Positions 11,401 to 19,368 are shown, numbered from the stretch's first letter. The stretch is 64,000 nucleotides of DNA from Poriferisodalis sp965214215 (GCF_965214215.1 NZ_CBDCBD010000002.1:124001-188000), one strand, 5' to 3'. Numbers and translations: made by a program. Notes: generated by a model not told the origin, from the letters alone.

Positions 11401-11656
11401 CTCCCGCAGCGACCTCGACTCCATTCTTGGTTGGCAGGAGGTCCCGTCTGGAGTCGACAAGGCACTGATCGACGACGTTGCGGGCAGCGGCCGCCGCCTC
11501 TACCGGACCCACGGCCAGGGCTACGTCTTGGTCAGGCACGGCGATTCGCACACCTGGGGCGTCGACGATTCGTACTTCGAGCAGCATGCCGAGGAGACTC
11601 GCGACGGGTGTGACCTCGCCTTCGCGGGGATCGTGAGCGAGCCGGGGACCTACTGA
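8447..11656 (+). CDS. bifunctional glycosyltransferase with two GT2 domains
   Basis: A 1069-residue protein. Domain 1 (about residues 25-270) has VSIVITYFEAPEALDL, VVVVDDGS, DLGFGLARARNTG, FLDCDMMPEAGWL and a galactosyltransferase-like C part (GGYDESFTQWGCEDTEFG). Domain 2 (about 830-1050) has PVVSVLLATCRP, KFDDDDFYGPEHV (the DxD metal site) and AGGAMMISRSDL. Between them lies a very Arg-rich linker with a tandem repeat, then a less conserved segment (about 640-820). There is no signal peptide, so it should act at the cytoplasmic face. It starts at the ATGA overlap with the membrane protein. Two catalytic domains suggest alternating addition of two sugars to a polymer. Confidence 0.85.
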   Translation: MSQPAPPADIEGNDWRSLPVAPAPHFVPERAVSIVITYFEAPEALDLTLAAIETLTYPRDLFEVVVVDDGSRVPLQTPSHCPFDIRVVHQEDLGFGLARARNTGVRAASNDIIVFLDCDMMPEAGWLAEHARWHHAASDVLTLGFRAHVDVAGIDGDSVRKRDGSLSRLFEGRAVDRPEWIEFHMARTSELTSDADDLFRVVTGGNLGVSRSFFELAGGYDESFTQWGCEDTEFGYRAYTRGGVLVPARDAMCWHQGPGAAPSSAETASLELQRAKISQLIAHHGFRQAKPGRSFAVPQCVVTVTPGSADPEALLETVERILGSTLHDLVVWVDESPEHQQALGSDYERIRRIVAGDARVRFGPEGGATEAFAAAAFHVTVPAGAEVAPDDLMRLTRSLKSAKSAQLELADGTCISLIRARELHRAARTGRPIECSSGTAAAEQRETKQERPAPVRRSEQPARIAPRRERAIGSRRSTERADRRRASAARKAARPSAAARLGRLRSMTRSFSRQASQVRSLEDATQLARAVGNWIGSALAWRVRWVAWKHRQAARWLMWKTLRAQSWARRTSRRTMWKTLRAQSWARRTSRRTMWKTRRASRWTRQSLGPSTLGIRPATYRLGPHFAVRGARASQIFEASSRVDDEVGTATRALLVDDDALVDGDDATATVITVNDLEPLARVPAFDSEQVNPMNWSSEFRPLPAALGPVTLLPEDLDVRKTVHPGKVVACRRFHHVADIAPYHHSTARRAGTLAALAAYGVVVHVVDEDPELRTLLGADLYALMRDSSIPEANDQERESHSVGMRREALRNHSLRARARQVLTVADLEAPPLPVVSVLLATCRPTLVESAVRSVAIQSYPCLELVLALHGDGFDLAAIDAIHENLPIASKVVPVSGSAPLGAVLNQAVEASSGALLTKFDDDDFYGPEHVWDLVLAHEYSGACLVGKAAEYVYLERSNRTIRRFRGGAERLSFELSLAGGAMMISRSDLDSILGWQEVPSGVDKALIDDVAGSGRRLYRTHGQGYVLVRHGDSHTWGVDDSYFEQHAEETRDGCDLAFAGIVSEPGTY
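10118..10260 (+). repeat. in-frame 54-bp tandem repeat in glycosyltransferase linker
   Basis: Two identical 54-bp units, 10118-10171 and 10172-10225, are followed by a degenerate third copy from 10226. Each unit encodes 18 residues beginning MWKTLRAQSW and rich in Arg and Trp. It lies in the basic linker between the two catalytic domains and keeps the frame. Confidence 0.95.
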
Positions 11657-11696
11657 CGCCCGCGAACATGTCTCAGGCAGGGTGAACCGGTGCCCC

Positions 11697-12704
11697 TCAG
11701 GGCAGCCCGCTCGGGTGGCTGCGGAGGAATCGCCAATGATCCGCCAGCATCTGCTTGAGGTCCCGCCGAGCTCGCCACCTGAGTTCGGCAGCGGCTCGAC
11801 TGCAGTCGGCCCACGACTCGGCGAGGTCCCCAGGTCGTCGCGCAACCACGTCAAAGGCGATGTTGCGCTGGGTGACCTCGGAGGCGCTGCGCACGACCTC
11901 ATGGACCGACGTTCCGACGCCAGTTCCCAAGTTGAAAGCACGGCTGCGATGGCGGCCTAAGTCGGCGTCGAGCGCGGCCACATGGCCCTCTGCGAGATCC
12001 ATGACGTGGACGTAGTCACGTATGGCACTGCCGTCAGGGGTGTCATAGTCGTCACCGAAGATCTCGAGTCGCGGCCGCATGCCGTTCGCTACCTGCATGA
12101 CGACAGGCACCAGGTTCTGCGGCTCGCCGAGCGGGCTCTCGCCGAGGCGGCCCGACGAGTGTCCACCGACAGGATTGAAGTACCTCAACAGAACAGACTG
12201 CATATCCGAGACAGCAGAAGCGTCGACGAGAATGCGCTCGCACATGTGCTTGGTTGCTCCATACGGACTTTCGGGCAGCAACCGTATCTCCTCGGTGATG
12301 GGCAGCTCCGCCACCGTGCCGTACACCACGGCCGAGGAACTCAAGACAAAGCGCGACACGCCTCGCTCGAGCGCCGCCTCAGCCAACGACAGCGTCGATG
12401 TCACATTGTTCCGGTAGTACCGCAACGGTTCGGCGACCGACTCGGGGACACTCTTGTATGCCGCGAAGTGGATGATCGAGTCGATGTCGTAAGTGCCAAA
12501 GAGCCGAGCGATGGTGATGCGGTCAGAGGCGTCGCCTTCGACAACATCGAGCTGGCAACCGGTGAGCGAGCGAAGCGCGTCGACGACGCTTCGCTTGGCA
12601 TTCGAAAAGTCGTCGAGAATCACCACATCCCGGCCGGCGGCATGCAGCGCCACGACGCAGTGGCTTCCCACATATCCAGCCCCGCCGGTCACGAGTGTGG
12701 TCAT
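11697..12704 (-). CDS. galE: UDP-glucose 4-epimerase
   Basis: Interconverts UDP-glucose and UDP-galactose; extended short-chain dehydrogenase fold (335 residues). The NAD-binding TGGAGYVGSH is at residues 6-15, ILDDFSNA follows, SSSAVVYG near residue 120 carries the Ser of the catalytic triad, and SPYGATKHMCE holds YxxxK. LRYFNPVGGHSSGRLGE and a C-terminal WRARRDLKQM block are typical. ATG 12702-12704 is chosen over the upstream in-frame start because the family begins directly at the Rossmann strand. It is convergent with the two-domain glycosyltransferase and could provide a donor sugar for it. Confidence 0.95.
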   Translation of the reverse strand: MTTLVTGGAGYVGSHCVVALHAAGRDVVILDDFSNAKRSVVDALRSLTGCQLDVVEGDASDRITIARLFGTYDIDSIIHFAAYKSVPESVAEPLRYYRNNVTSTLSLAEAALERGVSRFVLSSSAVVYGTVAELPITEEIRLLPESPYGATKHMCERILVDASAVSDMQSVLLRYFNPVGGHSSGRLGESPLGEPQNLVPVVMQVANGMRPRLEIFGDDYDTPDGSAIRDYVHVMDLAEGHVAALDADLGRHRSRAFNLGTGVGTSVHEVVRSASEVTQRNIAFDVVARRPGDLAESWADCSRAAAELRWRARRDLKQMLADHWRFLRSHPSGLP

Positions 12705-12900
12705 CGAGCGTTGATGCACTTCACACGGTGCGGCATCTGATGAACAGGCACGGAGGCCAACGGCACGGAACTGCTTGATCGCATCATGAAGGCATCGGAA
12801 CGCATCATCGACAGGGCAGCGACTCCCGCGTCTCGATCATGCATCCTACGGGGAAACCCCTGGCGCGCAGTGCGAGCGTTCACCCCCTCCGAGGCGCCTC

Positions 12901-12928
12901 TTGGACGGCTGAGATGGCGTCATATTCT
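12901..12928 (+). promoter_or_regulatory. candidate sigma-70 promoter
   Basis: TTGGAC at 12901-12906 and TATTCT at 12923-12928 are spaced by 16 nt, about 70 nt upstream of the YerB-like lipoprotein start. The rest of the roughly 300-nt gap between galE and that gene shows no further feature that I can support. Confidence 0.4.
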
Positions 12929-13001
12929 GCATGCCACCGGGTACTCTGCGGCTGGTGGGGTGATGGCGATGGCCCTGCTGCCCATGTCAAGGAGCAGACC
13001 T

Positions 13002-14213
13002 TTGGAGCGTGTCCGCGAACCGTGCGCCGAGTGCTGGCCGCCCACGGTCGGGACGGGCCTCAGTACCCGAGTCTCCACCGGCGCGACGCGTCGGGCCCTG
13101 AGCTGGACGACGTGGCTCGCAGCACTGATGTTGCTGGCGGCGTGCTCGTCGATCACGGTGCCGCCAGAGACGATCGAGGTCGAGCCAGTTCCGTCCACAT
13201 CGACGGTGTCCACTGTGCCGCAGACCAGCATCGCGACGCCAGCGAGCACCGCTCCAGCAACGACCAGCGCGCCGGTCACATCGGTGACCAGCGCCGAGCC
13301 TGCCACCTCCACCACAACCGCTGCTCCGCAGTTCGCCGCGCCATTTACCGGCCTGCCGACACCGGTCGAGATCGTGCGGCCCGCTGCCGTCGTCAAGATC
13401 GACAACCACCCGCGTGCCTTGCCGCAGTGGGGTCTCAATCAGGCCGACGTCGTCTATGAGGAACTCGTCGAGGCCCGACTCACGCGATTCGCCGCGATCT
13501 TCCACTCCACAGATGCCGACGTGGTCGGCCCTGTTCGATCGGCCCGCACCGGCGATTTTGCACTGCTGTCGAATCTCAACCGGCCGATCTTCGTGAACTC
13601 GGGAGCGAATGCGTACACCGCCCGAGCCCTGCGCAGTGTCGACGCGGTCAGCATCATCGACGGGGCCGCCATCGCCAAGGACGTCTTCGAGCGTTCGCCG
13701 GAGAAGAACGCTCCGCACAATCTCATCACCGACACGGCTCGCATCTATGGCGCAGGAACGGCTGAAGGCAGGACACCGCCGAGATACCTCAGATTCCGCG
13801 ACGAGGGTGAGGCGCTGCCGCGAAGCACCGCCGCGAGCGGCGTCGATATCGACTTCGGGCAAATCGAGGCGTCGTATCGCTGGGACGGAGCCGCAGGCGG
13901 CTGGGCCCGTGCTCAGAACGGAAGAGACCACACCGACTTCGACGGTGTGCGCGTCGCACCCGAGAACGTCATCGTGCAATTCGTGCGATACCGCCAGAGT
14001 CCCGCAAATGCTGCAACTCCCGAACCGGTGCTCACTGGCGGCGGCGAGGCATGGATCTTCACAGACGGCGTGGTCGTGCGAGGCACGTGGGAGAGGTTGT
14101 CCGAACTCGATGTCACCGTGTTCCGCTCCGACAACGCCCTCATCGTGCCACTGACGCCGGGTCGCACTTGGATCGCGCTCGCCCGAGCGGGGACAGCCGA
14201 GATCGTTCCCTGA
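13002..14213 (+). CDS. YerB-like DUF3048 lipoprotein
   Basis: Secreted protein of the DUF3048 (YerB) family, function unknown. A membrane-spanning signal (WTTWLAALMLLAAC) ends in a lipobox with Cys at residue 48. A Thr/Ser/Pro-rich spacer of about 45 residues follows, as is usual for surface tethers. The DUF3048 core begins at FTGLPTPVEIVRPAAVVKID with NHPRALPQWGLNQADVVYEE, FHSTDADVVGPVRSAR and HNLITDTARIY. The open frame starts at 12786. A clear AAGGAG (12989-12994) sits 7 nt before TTG 13002, so TTG is chosen; ATG 12984 and ATG 12963 are alternatives. The n-region is long in every model. Confidence 0.85.
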   Translation: MERVREPCAECWPPTVGTGLSTRVSTGATRRALSWTTWLAALMLLAACSSITVPPETIEVEPVPSTSTVSTVPQTSIATPASTAPATTSAPVTSVTSAEPATSTTTAAPQFAAPFTGLPTPVEIVRPAAVVKIDNHPRALPQWGLNQADVVYEELVEARLTRFAAIFHSTDADVVGPVRSARTGDFALLSNLNRPIFVNSGANAYTARALRSVDAVSIIDGAAIAKDVFERSPEKNAPHNLITDTARIYGAGTAEGRTPPRYLRFRDEGEALPRSTAASGVDIDFGQIEASYRWDGAAGGWARAQNGRDHTDFDGVRVAPENVIVQFVRYRQSPANAATPEPVLTGGGEAWIFTDGVVVRGTWERLSELDVTVFRSDNALIVPLTPGRTWIALARAGTAEIVP

Positions 14214-14262
14214 TCAGTGCCCCGTCATCGCAACGGTGCAAGCGAGCTACGCCGTCAGCGGT

Positions 14263-14688
14263 TCAGTCGAACTCGTGACGAGGCACGTCGGACCACAGCC
14301 GCTCGAGGTCGTAGTACTCGCGCGTGGGCTCGTGAAAGATGTGCGCGACGAACTCGCCGAAGTCGAGCAGCACCCATTGCGCCTCGTCGAGGCCCTCGGT
14401 GCGGATTGGCCCAGGTCCCCCGGCCGCCTTCACGTGCGATTCCATCAGCTCGGCGATGCGCCGCACGCGCCGCACGTTGGGTGCGCTCGCGATGATGAAC
14501 CAATCGGTGATCGCCAGCAAATCGCCGACATCGAGCACCACGATGCGCTCGGCGGTCATCTCCGCCGCTCCTTCGACTGCGGCCTTGACCTCCAGCGGGA
14601 CGGTTGAAGGGGCATCGCGAGCGACCGGCCCGACGGTGTGGACCCCACCCGAAGCCGGGGACGCCTGCTGAACCGATGCCACGTTCAC
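14263..14688 (-). CDS. rsfS: ribosomal silencing factor RsfS
   Basis: Binds ribosomal protein uL14 on the large subunit and blocks subunit joining during starvation. The RsfS/Iojap core is clear: AERIVVLDVGDLLAITDWFI, SAPNVRRVRRIAE, WVLLDFGEFVAHIFHEPTRE and YYDLERLW. There is an N-terminal extension of about 30 residues with no conserved features, so an internal start is possible. The GTG at 14686-14688 overlaps the nadD stop by 4 nt, the usual nadD-rsfS coupling in actinobacteria. Confidence 0.93.
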   Translation of the reverse strand: MNVASVQQASPASGGVHTVGPVARDAPSTVPLEVKAAVEGAAEMTAERIVVLDVGDLLAITDWFIIASAPNVRRVRRIAELMESHVKAAGGPGPIRTEGLDEAQWVLLDFGEFVAHIFHEPTREYYDLERLWSDVPRHEFD

Positions 14689-15278
14689 GGAGAATAGAGC
14701 GTGTGCTCGTCGATGTAGCTCATAACTGCCGGCGGCACGAGTCGAGCGGCGCCCGGCGCGCCCCCGTGCAAGGCGCTCTCGGCCAGCAGTTCACGCACCA
14801 GTGTGGCGGAGGCCTCAACCGGATCCATGAACACCGTCTCGGTGCGCCAACCTTCGACATCGGCGGGTGGTTGGCCGGCGGGCACCACGACCGCGAGCGT
14901 CACGCGCTGGGCGAGTTCAGCGGCACGGTGCCACGTCGACACGCCGTTCGCCGCGGCGGGACCCACCACCAGCACCGATTCGATCCCGGGCCGCTCGAGC
15001 TCAAGCACCGTGTCGATGGTGTAGGTCGGCCCACCCCGCTGGATCTCCACATCGCTGACCTCCATGCCATCGACATCACCGAAGGCCAGCCGGACCATGG
15101 CCAACCGGTGATGCGCGGGGGTCAGGTCACGCTCAGCTGACTTCTGCCACGGGTCATTCGCCACGATGATGTGCAGCACGCCGGCGTCGAGTTGTTCCTG
15201 CGCGCAGACGGCCGCAGCGATGTGACCGGCGTGAGGTGGGTCGAAAGTACCCCCGAAGATCGCTTGTCGCGGCGGCAC
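14685..15278 (-). CDS. nadD: nicotinate-nucleotide adenylyltransferase, divergent
   Basis: Makes nicotinate adenine dinucleotide from NaMN and ATP (197 residues, normal length). The nucleotidyl transferase signature IFGGTFDPPHAGH (HxGH) is at residues 7-19, and VPAGQPP and TWHRAAELA are present. Two normally strong motifs are altered: the GxD element before the TWHR block reads VVGPAAANGVSTWHR, and the C-terminal ISSTxIR box reads EASATLVREL. The gene is coupled to rsfS, which supports the identity. The divergence is discussed under findings. Confidence 0.88.
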   Translation of the reverse strand: MPPRQAIFGGTFDPPHAGHIAAAVCAQEQLDAGVLHIIVANDPWQKSAERDLTPAHHRLAMVRLAFGDVDGMEVSDVEIQRGGPTYTIDTVLELERPGIESVLVVGPAAANGVSTWHRAAELAQRVTLAVVVPAGQPPADVEGWRTETVFMDPVEASATLVRELLAESALHGGAPGAARLVPPAVMSYIDEHTLYSP

Positions 15279-15367
15279 CGCAGCAGTGTAGAGTCACGCC
15301 TCACATCCCATCTGTAGCTCGCACCCAGGCGCCGTTGCGATTTCCGGCAAGCCTCGGTTGCAACTTC

Positions 15368-15397
15368 TTGCGCGCGCTATGCACTGTGTGCTACGTT
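15368..15397 (+). promoter_or_regulatory. candidate promoter for the leader RNA and sigma factor
   Basis: TTGCGC (15368-15373) and TACGTT (15392-15397) are separated by 18 nt, with TG just upstream of the second box as in extended -10 promoters. Transcription from here would give a leader of about 230 nt that contains the three hairpins. The remaining sequence between the nadD start and 15540 shows no other feature I can support. Confidence 0.3.
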
Positions 15398-15542
15398 TGA
15401 CCGTCCGCCCAAAGCAGTGCTGCGGCAGGCCCGGGTTCTCGGGCTTGGCATCGTATGCGGGCGTACAACCAAGATTGGCTCCGCCACCACAGCGGGGCCA
15501 TGCCTGAGGCCGGGCTGCGCTAGCTCGCCGAAGGCAACACAT

Positions 15543-15619
15543 ACCCGGTGCCCCCCACCGGGTGGCATGCCGGGGCGGCATGCAACCGAAGACGAAGAAC
15601 CGGCTGCCCCCTGCCGGTT
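15543..15619 (+). ncRNA. three-hairpin C-rich leader, 6C-RNA-like
   Basis: Three perfect hairpins in a row. Hairpin 1: ACCCGGT/ACCGGGT (15543-15549, 15557-15563) with loop GCCCCCC. Hairpin 2: GCATGCC/GGCATGC (15565-15571, 15577-15583) with loop GGGGC. Hairpin 3: AACCGGC/GCCGGTT (15598-15604, 15613-15619) with loop TGCCCCCT. Two stem-loops with C-runs in the loops is the definition of the actinobacterial 6C RNA. The middle G-loop could pair with a C-loop. The ribosome-binding site GGAG (15620-15623) of the sigma factor follows hairpin 3 directly, so it may be a cis-acting leader instead of, or as well as, a free RNA. Confidence 0.6.
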
Positions 15620-15631
15620 GGAGCGAATGTC

Positions 15632-16498
15632 ATGGATTCAGTTGGCCAATACCTGAACGAGATCGGTGCGGTTGCGCTGCTCACAGCAGAGGACGAGCGC
15701 ATGCTCTCCCAGCAGATCGAGGCAGGACGCGATGCGCGGGCGAGCCTCGACAACGATGAGGAATTGTCCGTGGCCGAGCGGCGCGAGTTTCGCAAGGCCG
15801 TGCAGACTGCAGCAGCTGCACGCGATCGATTCATCCGGGCGAATCTCCGGCTCGTCGTGTCCATCGCACGCCGCTACCCGCTGCCTCCGACGCTGGAACT
15901 GCTCGACCTGATCCAGGAAGGCAACCTCGGCCTCGAGCACGCAGTCGAGAAGTTCGACTGGCGGCGCGGCTTCAAGTTCTCCACCTACGCCACGTTCTGG
16001 ATCCGGCAGTCCATCGGGCGTGCGCTCGATCAGAAGGGCAGCCTCATCCGTCTGCCTTCGGATCGCTCTGCCACGTTGCGGGCCGCTTTGCGCCACAACG
16101 GCGGCGACAGCGACTCGCTCGACGACGAGAATGCTTGGCTGCAACGGATCAGCACGCCCACGTCACTCGACAAGACCGTTGGCGACGACGGCGACAGCGC
16201 GCTCATCGACCTCATCGGCGATGATGCGCCCGGGCCCGAGCACTTCGCGATCGAGTCCGATCGACGGGGCATGGTCATGTCGATGCTCGGTCGCTTGGAC
16301 AAGCGCGCCCGCTACGCGGTGGCCCGACGCAACGGGATTATCGACGGTGAGCAGCGCAGCTACCGCGAGATCGGCGAAGAGCTCGGCGTGACTGCTGAAG
16401 CGGCACGCCGTCTCGTCAAGCGTGCGGTCGATGAGCTGCAAAGCCTTGCCGCGGACGGCGAGTTCGTAGACATCGATGCCGACGCAGACGCTGTCTGA
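15632..16498 (+). CDS. sigma-70 family RNA polymerase sigma factor, group 2-like
   Basis: A 288-residue sigma factor. Region 1.2 is DSVGQYLNEIGAVALLT; region 2 is RFIRANLRLVVSIARRY, LLDLIQEGNLGLEHAVEKFD and FSTYATFWIRQSI; region 3 follows with LIRLPSDRSA; region 4 ends with YREIGEELGVTAEAARRLV, the -35-reading helix-turn-helix. There is no region 1.1, so it is not the primary sigma. ATG 15632 has GGAG 8 nt upstream; the open frame extends to 15548, but that part falls in the hairpin leader. Its last 23 nt overlap the DAHP synthase gene. The RARYAVARRNGI segment in place of the usual RERxVLxxRFGL suggests altered DNA or anti-sigma contacts. Confidence 0.93.
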   Translation: MDSVGQYLNEIGAVALLTAEDERMLSQQIEAGRDARASLDNDEELSVAERREFRKAVQTAAAARDRFIRANLRLVVSIARRYPLPPTLELLDLIQEGNLGLEHAVEKFDWRRGFKFSTYATFWIRQSIGRALDQKGSLIRLPSDRSATLRAALRHNGGDSDSLDDENAWLQRISTPTSLDKTVGDDGDSALIDLIGDDAPGPEHFAIESDRRGMVMSMLGRLDKRARYAVARRNGIIDGEQRSYREIGEELGVTAEAARRLVKRAVDELQSLAADGEFVDIDADADAV

Positions 16499-17906
16499 CG
16501 CCTCGAGCTCCCGGTCGGGCGCGCCCAGTCCCGCCAGCTCTCATCAGCACGCACCGAGATGGCATCCCGGCTCGTGGTCCGAACGGTCCGCCGGCCAGCA
16601 ACCTGAGTGGCCCGACGCAGACGCGCTCGCGGCTTCGTTGGCCGAGTTGCGTCGCCGTCCCCCACTGGTGTTTGCCGGTGAGGCGAGGCGGCTGACCGAG
16701 CTGCTCGGTCACGTCTGCGCCGGCAAGGCTTTTGTGCTGCAGGCTGGCGACTGCGCCGAGTCGTTTGAGCTCTCCACCGCAGACCAGATCCGTGACCGTC
16801 TCAAAGTGATCTTGCAGATGGCCGTCGTGATGCAGTACTCCGCCGGGCTGCCCATCGTGAAGGTAGGTCGAATCGCCGGTCAGTTCGCGAAACCGCGCAG
16901 TTCGGCCACCGAGACCCGTGACGGCCAGACGCTGCCCGTCTTCCGCGGCCACATCGTGAATGACATCGCGTTCGAACCTGAGGCTCGCATGCCTGACCCA
17001 GGCCGCTTGCTGCAGGCGTACAACACATCGGCGGCAACGCTCAACCTGTTGCGAGCATTCACACGGGGCGGCTACGCCGATCTGAGACAGGTGCACGACT
17101 GGAATCAGGAGTTCGTGGCGTCCAGCCCGGCCGGCCGCCGCTACGAGATGCTGGCCAACGGCATCGATGCAGCGCTTCGCTTCATGAATGCATGCGGTCT
17201 CGACACCGATGACAGTGCCATGCGCCAGGTGGAGCTCTACACCAGCCATGAGGCGCTGCTACTGGGCTACGAGGAAGCGCTCACCCGCACCGACAGCATC
17301 ACCGGTGATTGGTACGACTGCTCGGCGCACATGCTGTGGGTCGGCGAGCGCACCCGCGAGCTCGACGGAGCCCACGTGGAGTTCCTGCGAGGCGTGCACA
17401 ATCCGATTGGGGCGAAGCTGGGTCCCACCGTCACGCCCGATGAGGCGCTGGCGCTGTGCGAAGCGCTGAACCCGAATCGGATTCCGGGCCGGTTGACCCT
17501 GATCAGCCGCGTCGGAGCCGGCAACGTGGTCGAATCATTCGAGCCGATCCTGACCGCGGTCACCGATGCCGGACATCCGGTGGTGTGGCAGTGCGACCCG
17601 ATGCACGGCAACACCTACAGCACCGAAGACGGTGTCAAGACGCGCCACTTCGACGCGATATTGGCTGAGATCCGTCAGTACTTCGCCGCTCACGCCGCTG
17701 CGGGGACGTGGCCCGGCGGCATTCATCTCGAGATCACCGGCGATGCGGTCACCGAATGCGTCGGCGGCGGCGACGAGCTGGCCCAGCACCAACTCGGCGA
17801 CCGTTACGAGACGATGTGCGACCCGCGCCTCAACGGTCGGCAGTCACTCGACTTGGCCTTCCTGGCCTCCGACCTGCTCGCATCTGCCGGGAATGGCGCC
17901 AGCTAG
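16476..17906 (+). CDS. aroG: class II 3-deoxy-7-phosphoheptulonate synthase
   Basis: First enzyme of the shikimate pathway (PEP plus erythrose 4-phosphate), plant/mycobacterial class II type, 476 residues. Key blocks: FVLQAGDCAESF with the metal Cys, GLPIVKVGRIAGQFAKPRS, HVEFLRGVHNPIGAKLGP, VWQCDPMHGNTY with the metal His, and IHLEITGDAVTECVGG. The N-terminal 45 residues are Ser/Pro-rich and unconserved. ATG 16476 lies inside the end of the sigma factor gene, so translation is probably coupled to it. The stop overlaps that of the convergent VWA gene by 4 nt. Confidence 0.95.
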   Translation: MPTQTLSDASSSRSGAPSPASSHQHAPRWHPGSWSERSAGQQPEWPDADALAASLAELRRRPPLVFAGEARRLTELLGHVCAGKAFVLQAGDCAESFELSTADQIRDRLKVILQMAVVMQYSAGLPIVKVGRIAGQFAKPRSSATETRDGQTLPVFRGHIVNDIAFEPEARMPDPGRLLQAYNTSAATLNLLRAFTRGGYADLRQVHDWNQEFVASSPAGRRYEMLANGIDAALRFMNACGLDTDDSAMRQVELYTSHEALLLGYEEALTRTDSITGDWYDCSAHMLWVGERTRELDGAHVEFLRGVHNPIGAKLGPTVTPDEALALCEALNPNRIPGRLTLISRVGAGNVVESFEPILTAVTDAGHPVVWQCDPMHGNTYSTEDGVKTRHFDAILAEIRQYFAAHAAAGTWPGGIHLEITGDAVTECVGGGDELAQHQLGDRYETMCDPRLNGRQSLDLAFLASDLLASAGNGAS

Positions 17907-19339
17907 GCCAGATTGTCGACGAAGCCTTCAAGCTGGCGCAGATTGCGGCACTCGAACACGCCGTCGGTATACGTCGAATACTCGGTGATGACCGAGTCTC
18001 CCGTGTCCCAGTACGAGCGCGGTTCAGGGTTGAGCCAGAACACCGAGCGGGCTCGCTTCTGGCACTCCTTAAGCACCCACGCATTCGTGGAGTGATAGTT
18101 GTTGCGAGCGTCACCCAGGAACATCATCGTTGACTTGGCGTTGACGTCCTTTCCGAAGCTCTCCCAGAACACGCCGAAGGCATGGCCGTAGTCGGAATGG
18201 CCGTCTACCCAGACGACGTCGGCTTCGGTGTTCACCCGGTGCACCGCGTTGGTGATGTCCTCTTCGTTTTGGAACATGTGAGTGACCTCGTCGATGCCGT
18301 CGATGAACACGAACGACCGCACCTTGGAGAACTGGTTTTGCAGCGCGTACACCAAGTGCAGGGTGAATCTGGCGAACGCCGCGACTGAGCCCGAGATGTC
18401 CGCCACCACGATGAGCTCTGGCTTGTTCGGGCGCGGATGGCGGAAACGCGGCTCTGCGGGCACGCCGCCGTAGCTGAGCGAACGTCGCACTGTGGCCCGG
18501 AAGTCGAGGGGGCCGCGACGCTTGTGCTTGCGCTTGCGCGCCAGGCGCGCGGCCAGCTTGCGTGTCAGCGGTTGGATGGCCTTGCGAATGTTGGCCATCT
18601 CCTCACGGCTGGCGTGCATGAAGTCGACGTCTTCGGGCAGCGGTTTGCGCAGCGTCTTGGCCATCGCCTCGACGCCTCTGTCGGCCACGAGGCGGCGCCG
18701 GATTTCGGCTTCGATCTCGCGTTTCAGCTGCTCGATGCGATTCTCGAACTCCTCGCGTTCGAGCCGCTCAGCCAACTGCGTCATGTCGCCCTCGTAGCGC
18801 TCGGACGACTCCTCGATGAGCCGCTCGAGCATGCCGTCGAGGTCGAGATTGCGCAGCGTGCGATACAGGTAGTAGGTGCCGCCGACGGGTCGACCCGGCT
18901 CCATGCCCGCAAACTGCGTCACAGCCGCCCGGGCCATGGCCGCCATCATCGCCTCATCCGCATTCAGCAGCGCCCGGAAGAGCATCTCGGCGATCTCCTC
19001 GGGGGACATGTCCTGCCCGCCCCCGCGGCCGCCCATGCCCTGCATCTGCTGAGACATCCACTCTTCGAGATTGTCTGGATCGAACTCGCCGTCGCCATTC
19101 TCGTCGCCGACGTTGTACTCAGGCCCTCGCAGCGAGAAGTACACCTCGAAGACCGTCTCGAATGCCCGCCAGTGCTGCTCGTTCTTCACCAGCGTGGCGG
19201 CAAGCGCGTACTTGAAGGCGTCACGGTCTTCGATGGGGATGTGCTTGACAGCCTCCATCGCGTCGAGATTCTCCGTCAGGGACACCGGCAGGCCGGCGTT
19301 GCGCAGCTCACCCACGAAACCGCTCAGCAGATCCAACAT
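17903..19339 (-). CDS. CoxE-like VWA domain protein
   Basis: A 478-residue protein with an N-terminal LLSGFVGELRNAGLPVSLTENLDAMEAV block typical of CoxE-type partners of MoxR ATPases. A Gly/Met-rich acidic stretch (about residues 85-110) and a long helical, charged middle segment follow. The C-terminal von Willebrand A domain has the MIDAS motif DISGS in ELIVVADISGSVAAF and FIDGIDEVTHMF. It lies 29 nt after the MoxR ATPase gene, so the two form an operon. Such pairs act as metal-dependent chaperones or assembly factors; the client is unknown here. Confidence 0.87.
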   Translation of the reverse strand: MLDLLSGFVGELRNAGLPVSLTENLDAMEAVKHIPIEDRDAFKYALAATLVKNEQHWRAFETVFEVYFSLRGPEYNVGDENGDGEFDPDNLEEWMSQQMQGMGGRGGGQDMSPEEIAEMLFRALLNADEAMMAAMARAAVTQFAGMEPGRPVGGTYYLYRTLRNLDLDGMLERLIEESSERYEGDMTQLAERLEREEFENRIEQLKREIEAEIRRRLVADRGVEAMAKTLRKPLPEDVDFMHASREEMANIRKAIQPLTRKLAARLARKRKHKRRGPLDFRATVRRSLSYGGVPAEPRFRHPRPNKPELIVVADISGSVAAFARFTLHLVYALQNQFSKVRSFVFIDGIDEVTHMFQNEEDITNAVHRVNTEADVVWVDGHSDYGHAFGVFWESFGKDVNAKSTMMFLGDARNNYHSTNAWVLKECQKRARSVFWLNPEPRSYWDTGDSVITEYSTYTDGVFECRNLRQLEGFVDNLA

Positions 19340-19368
19340 GGCCGATCTCCGTCCTCGTCGAGCCCTGT

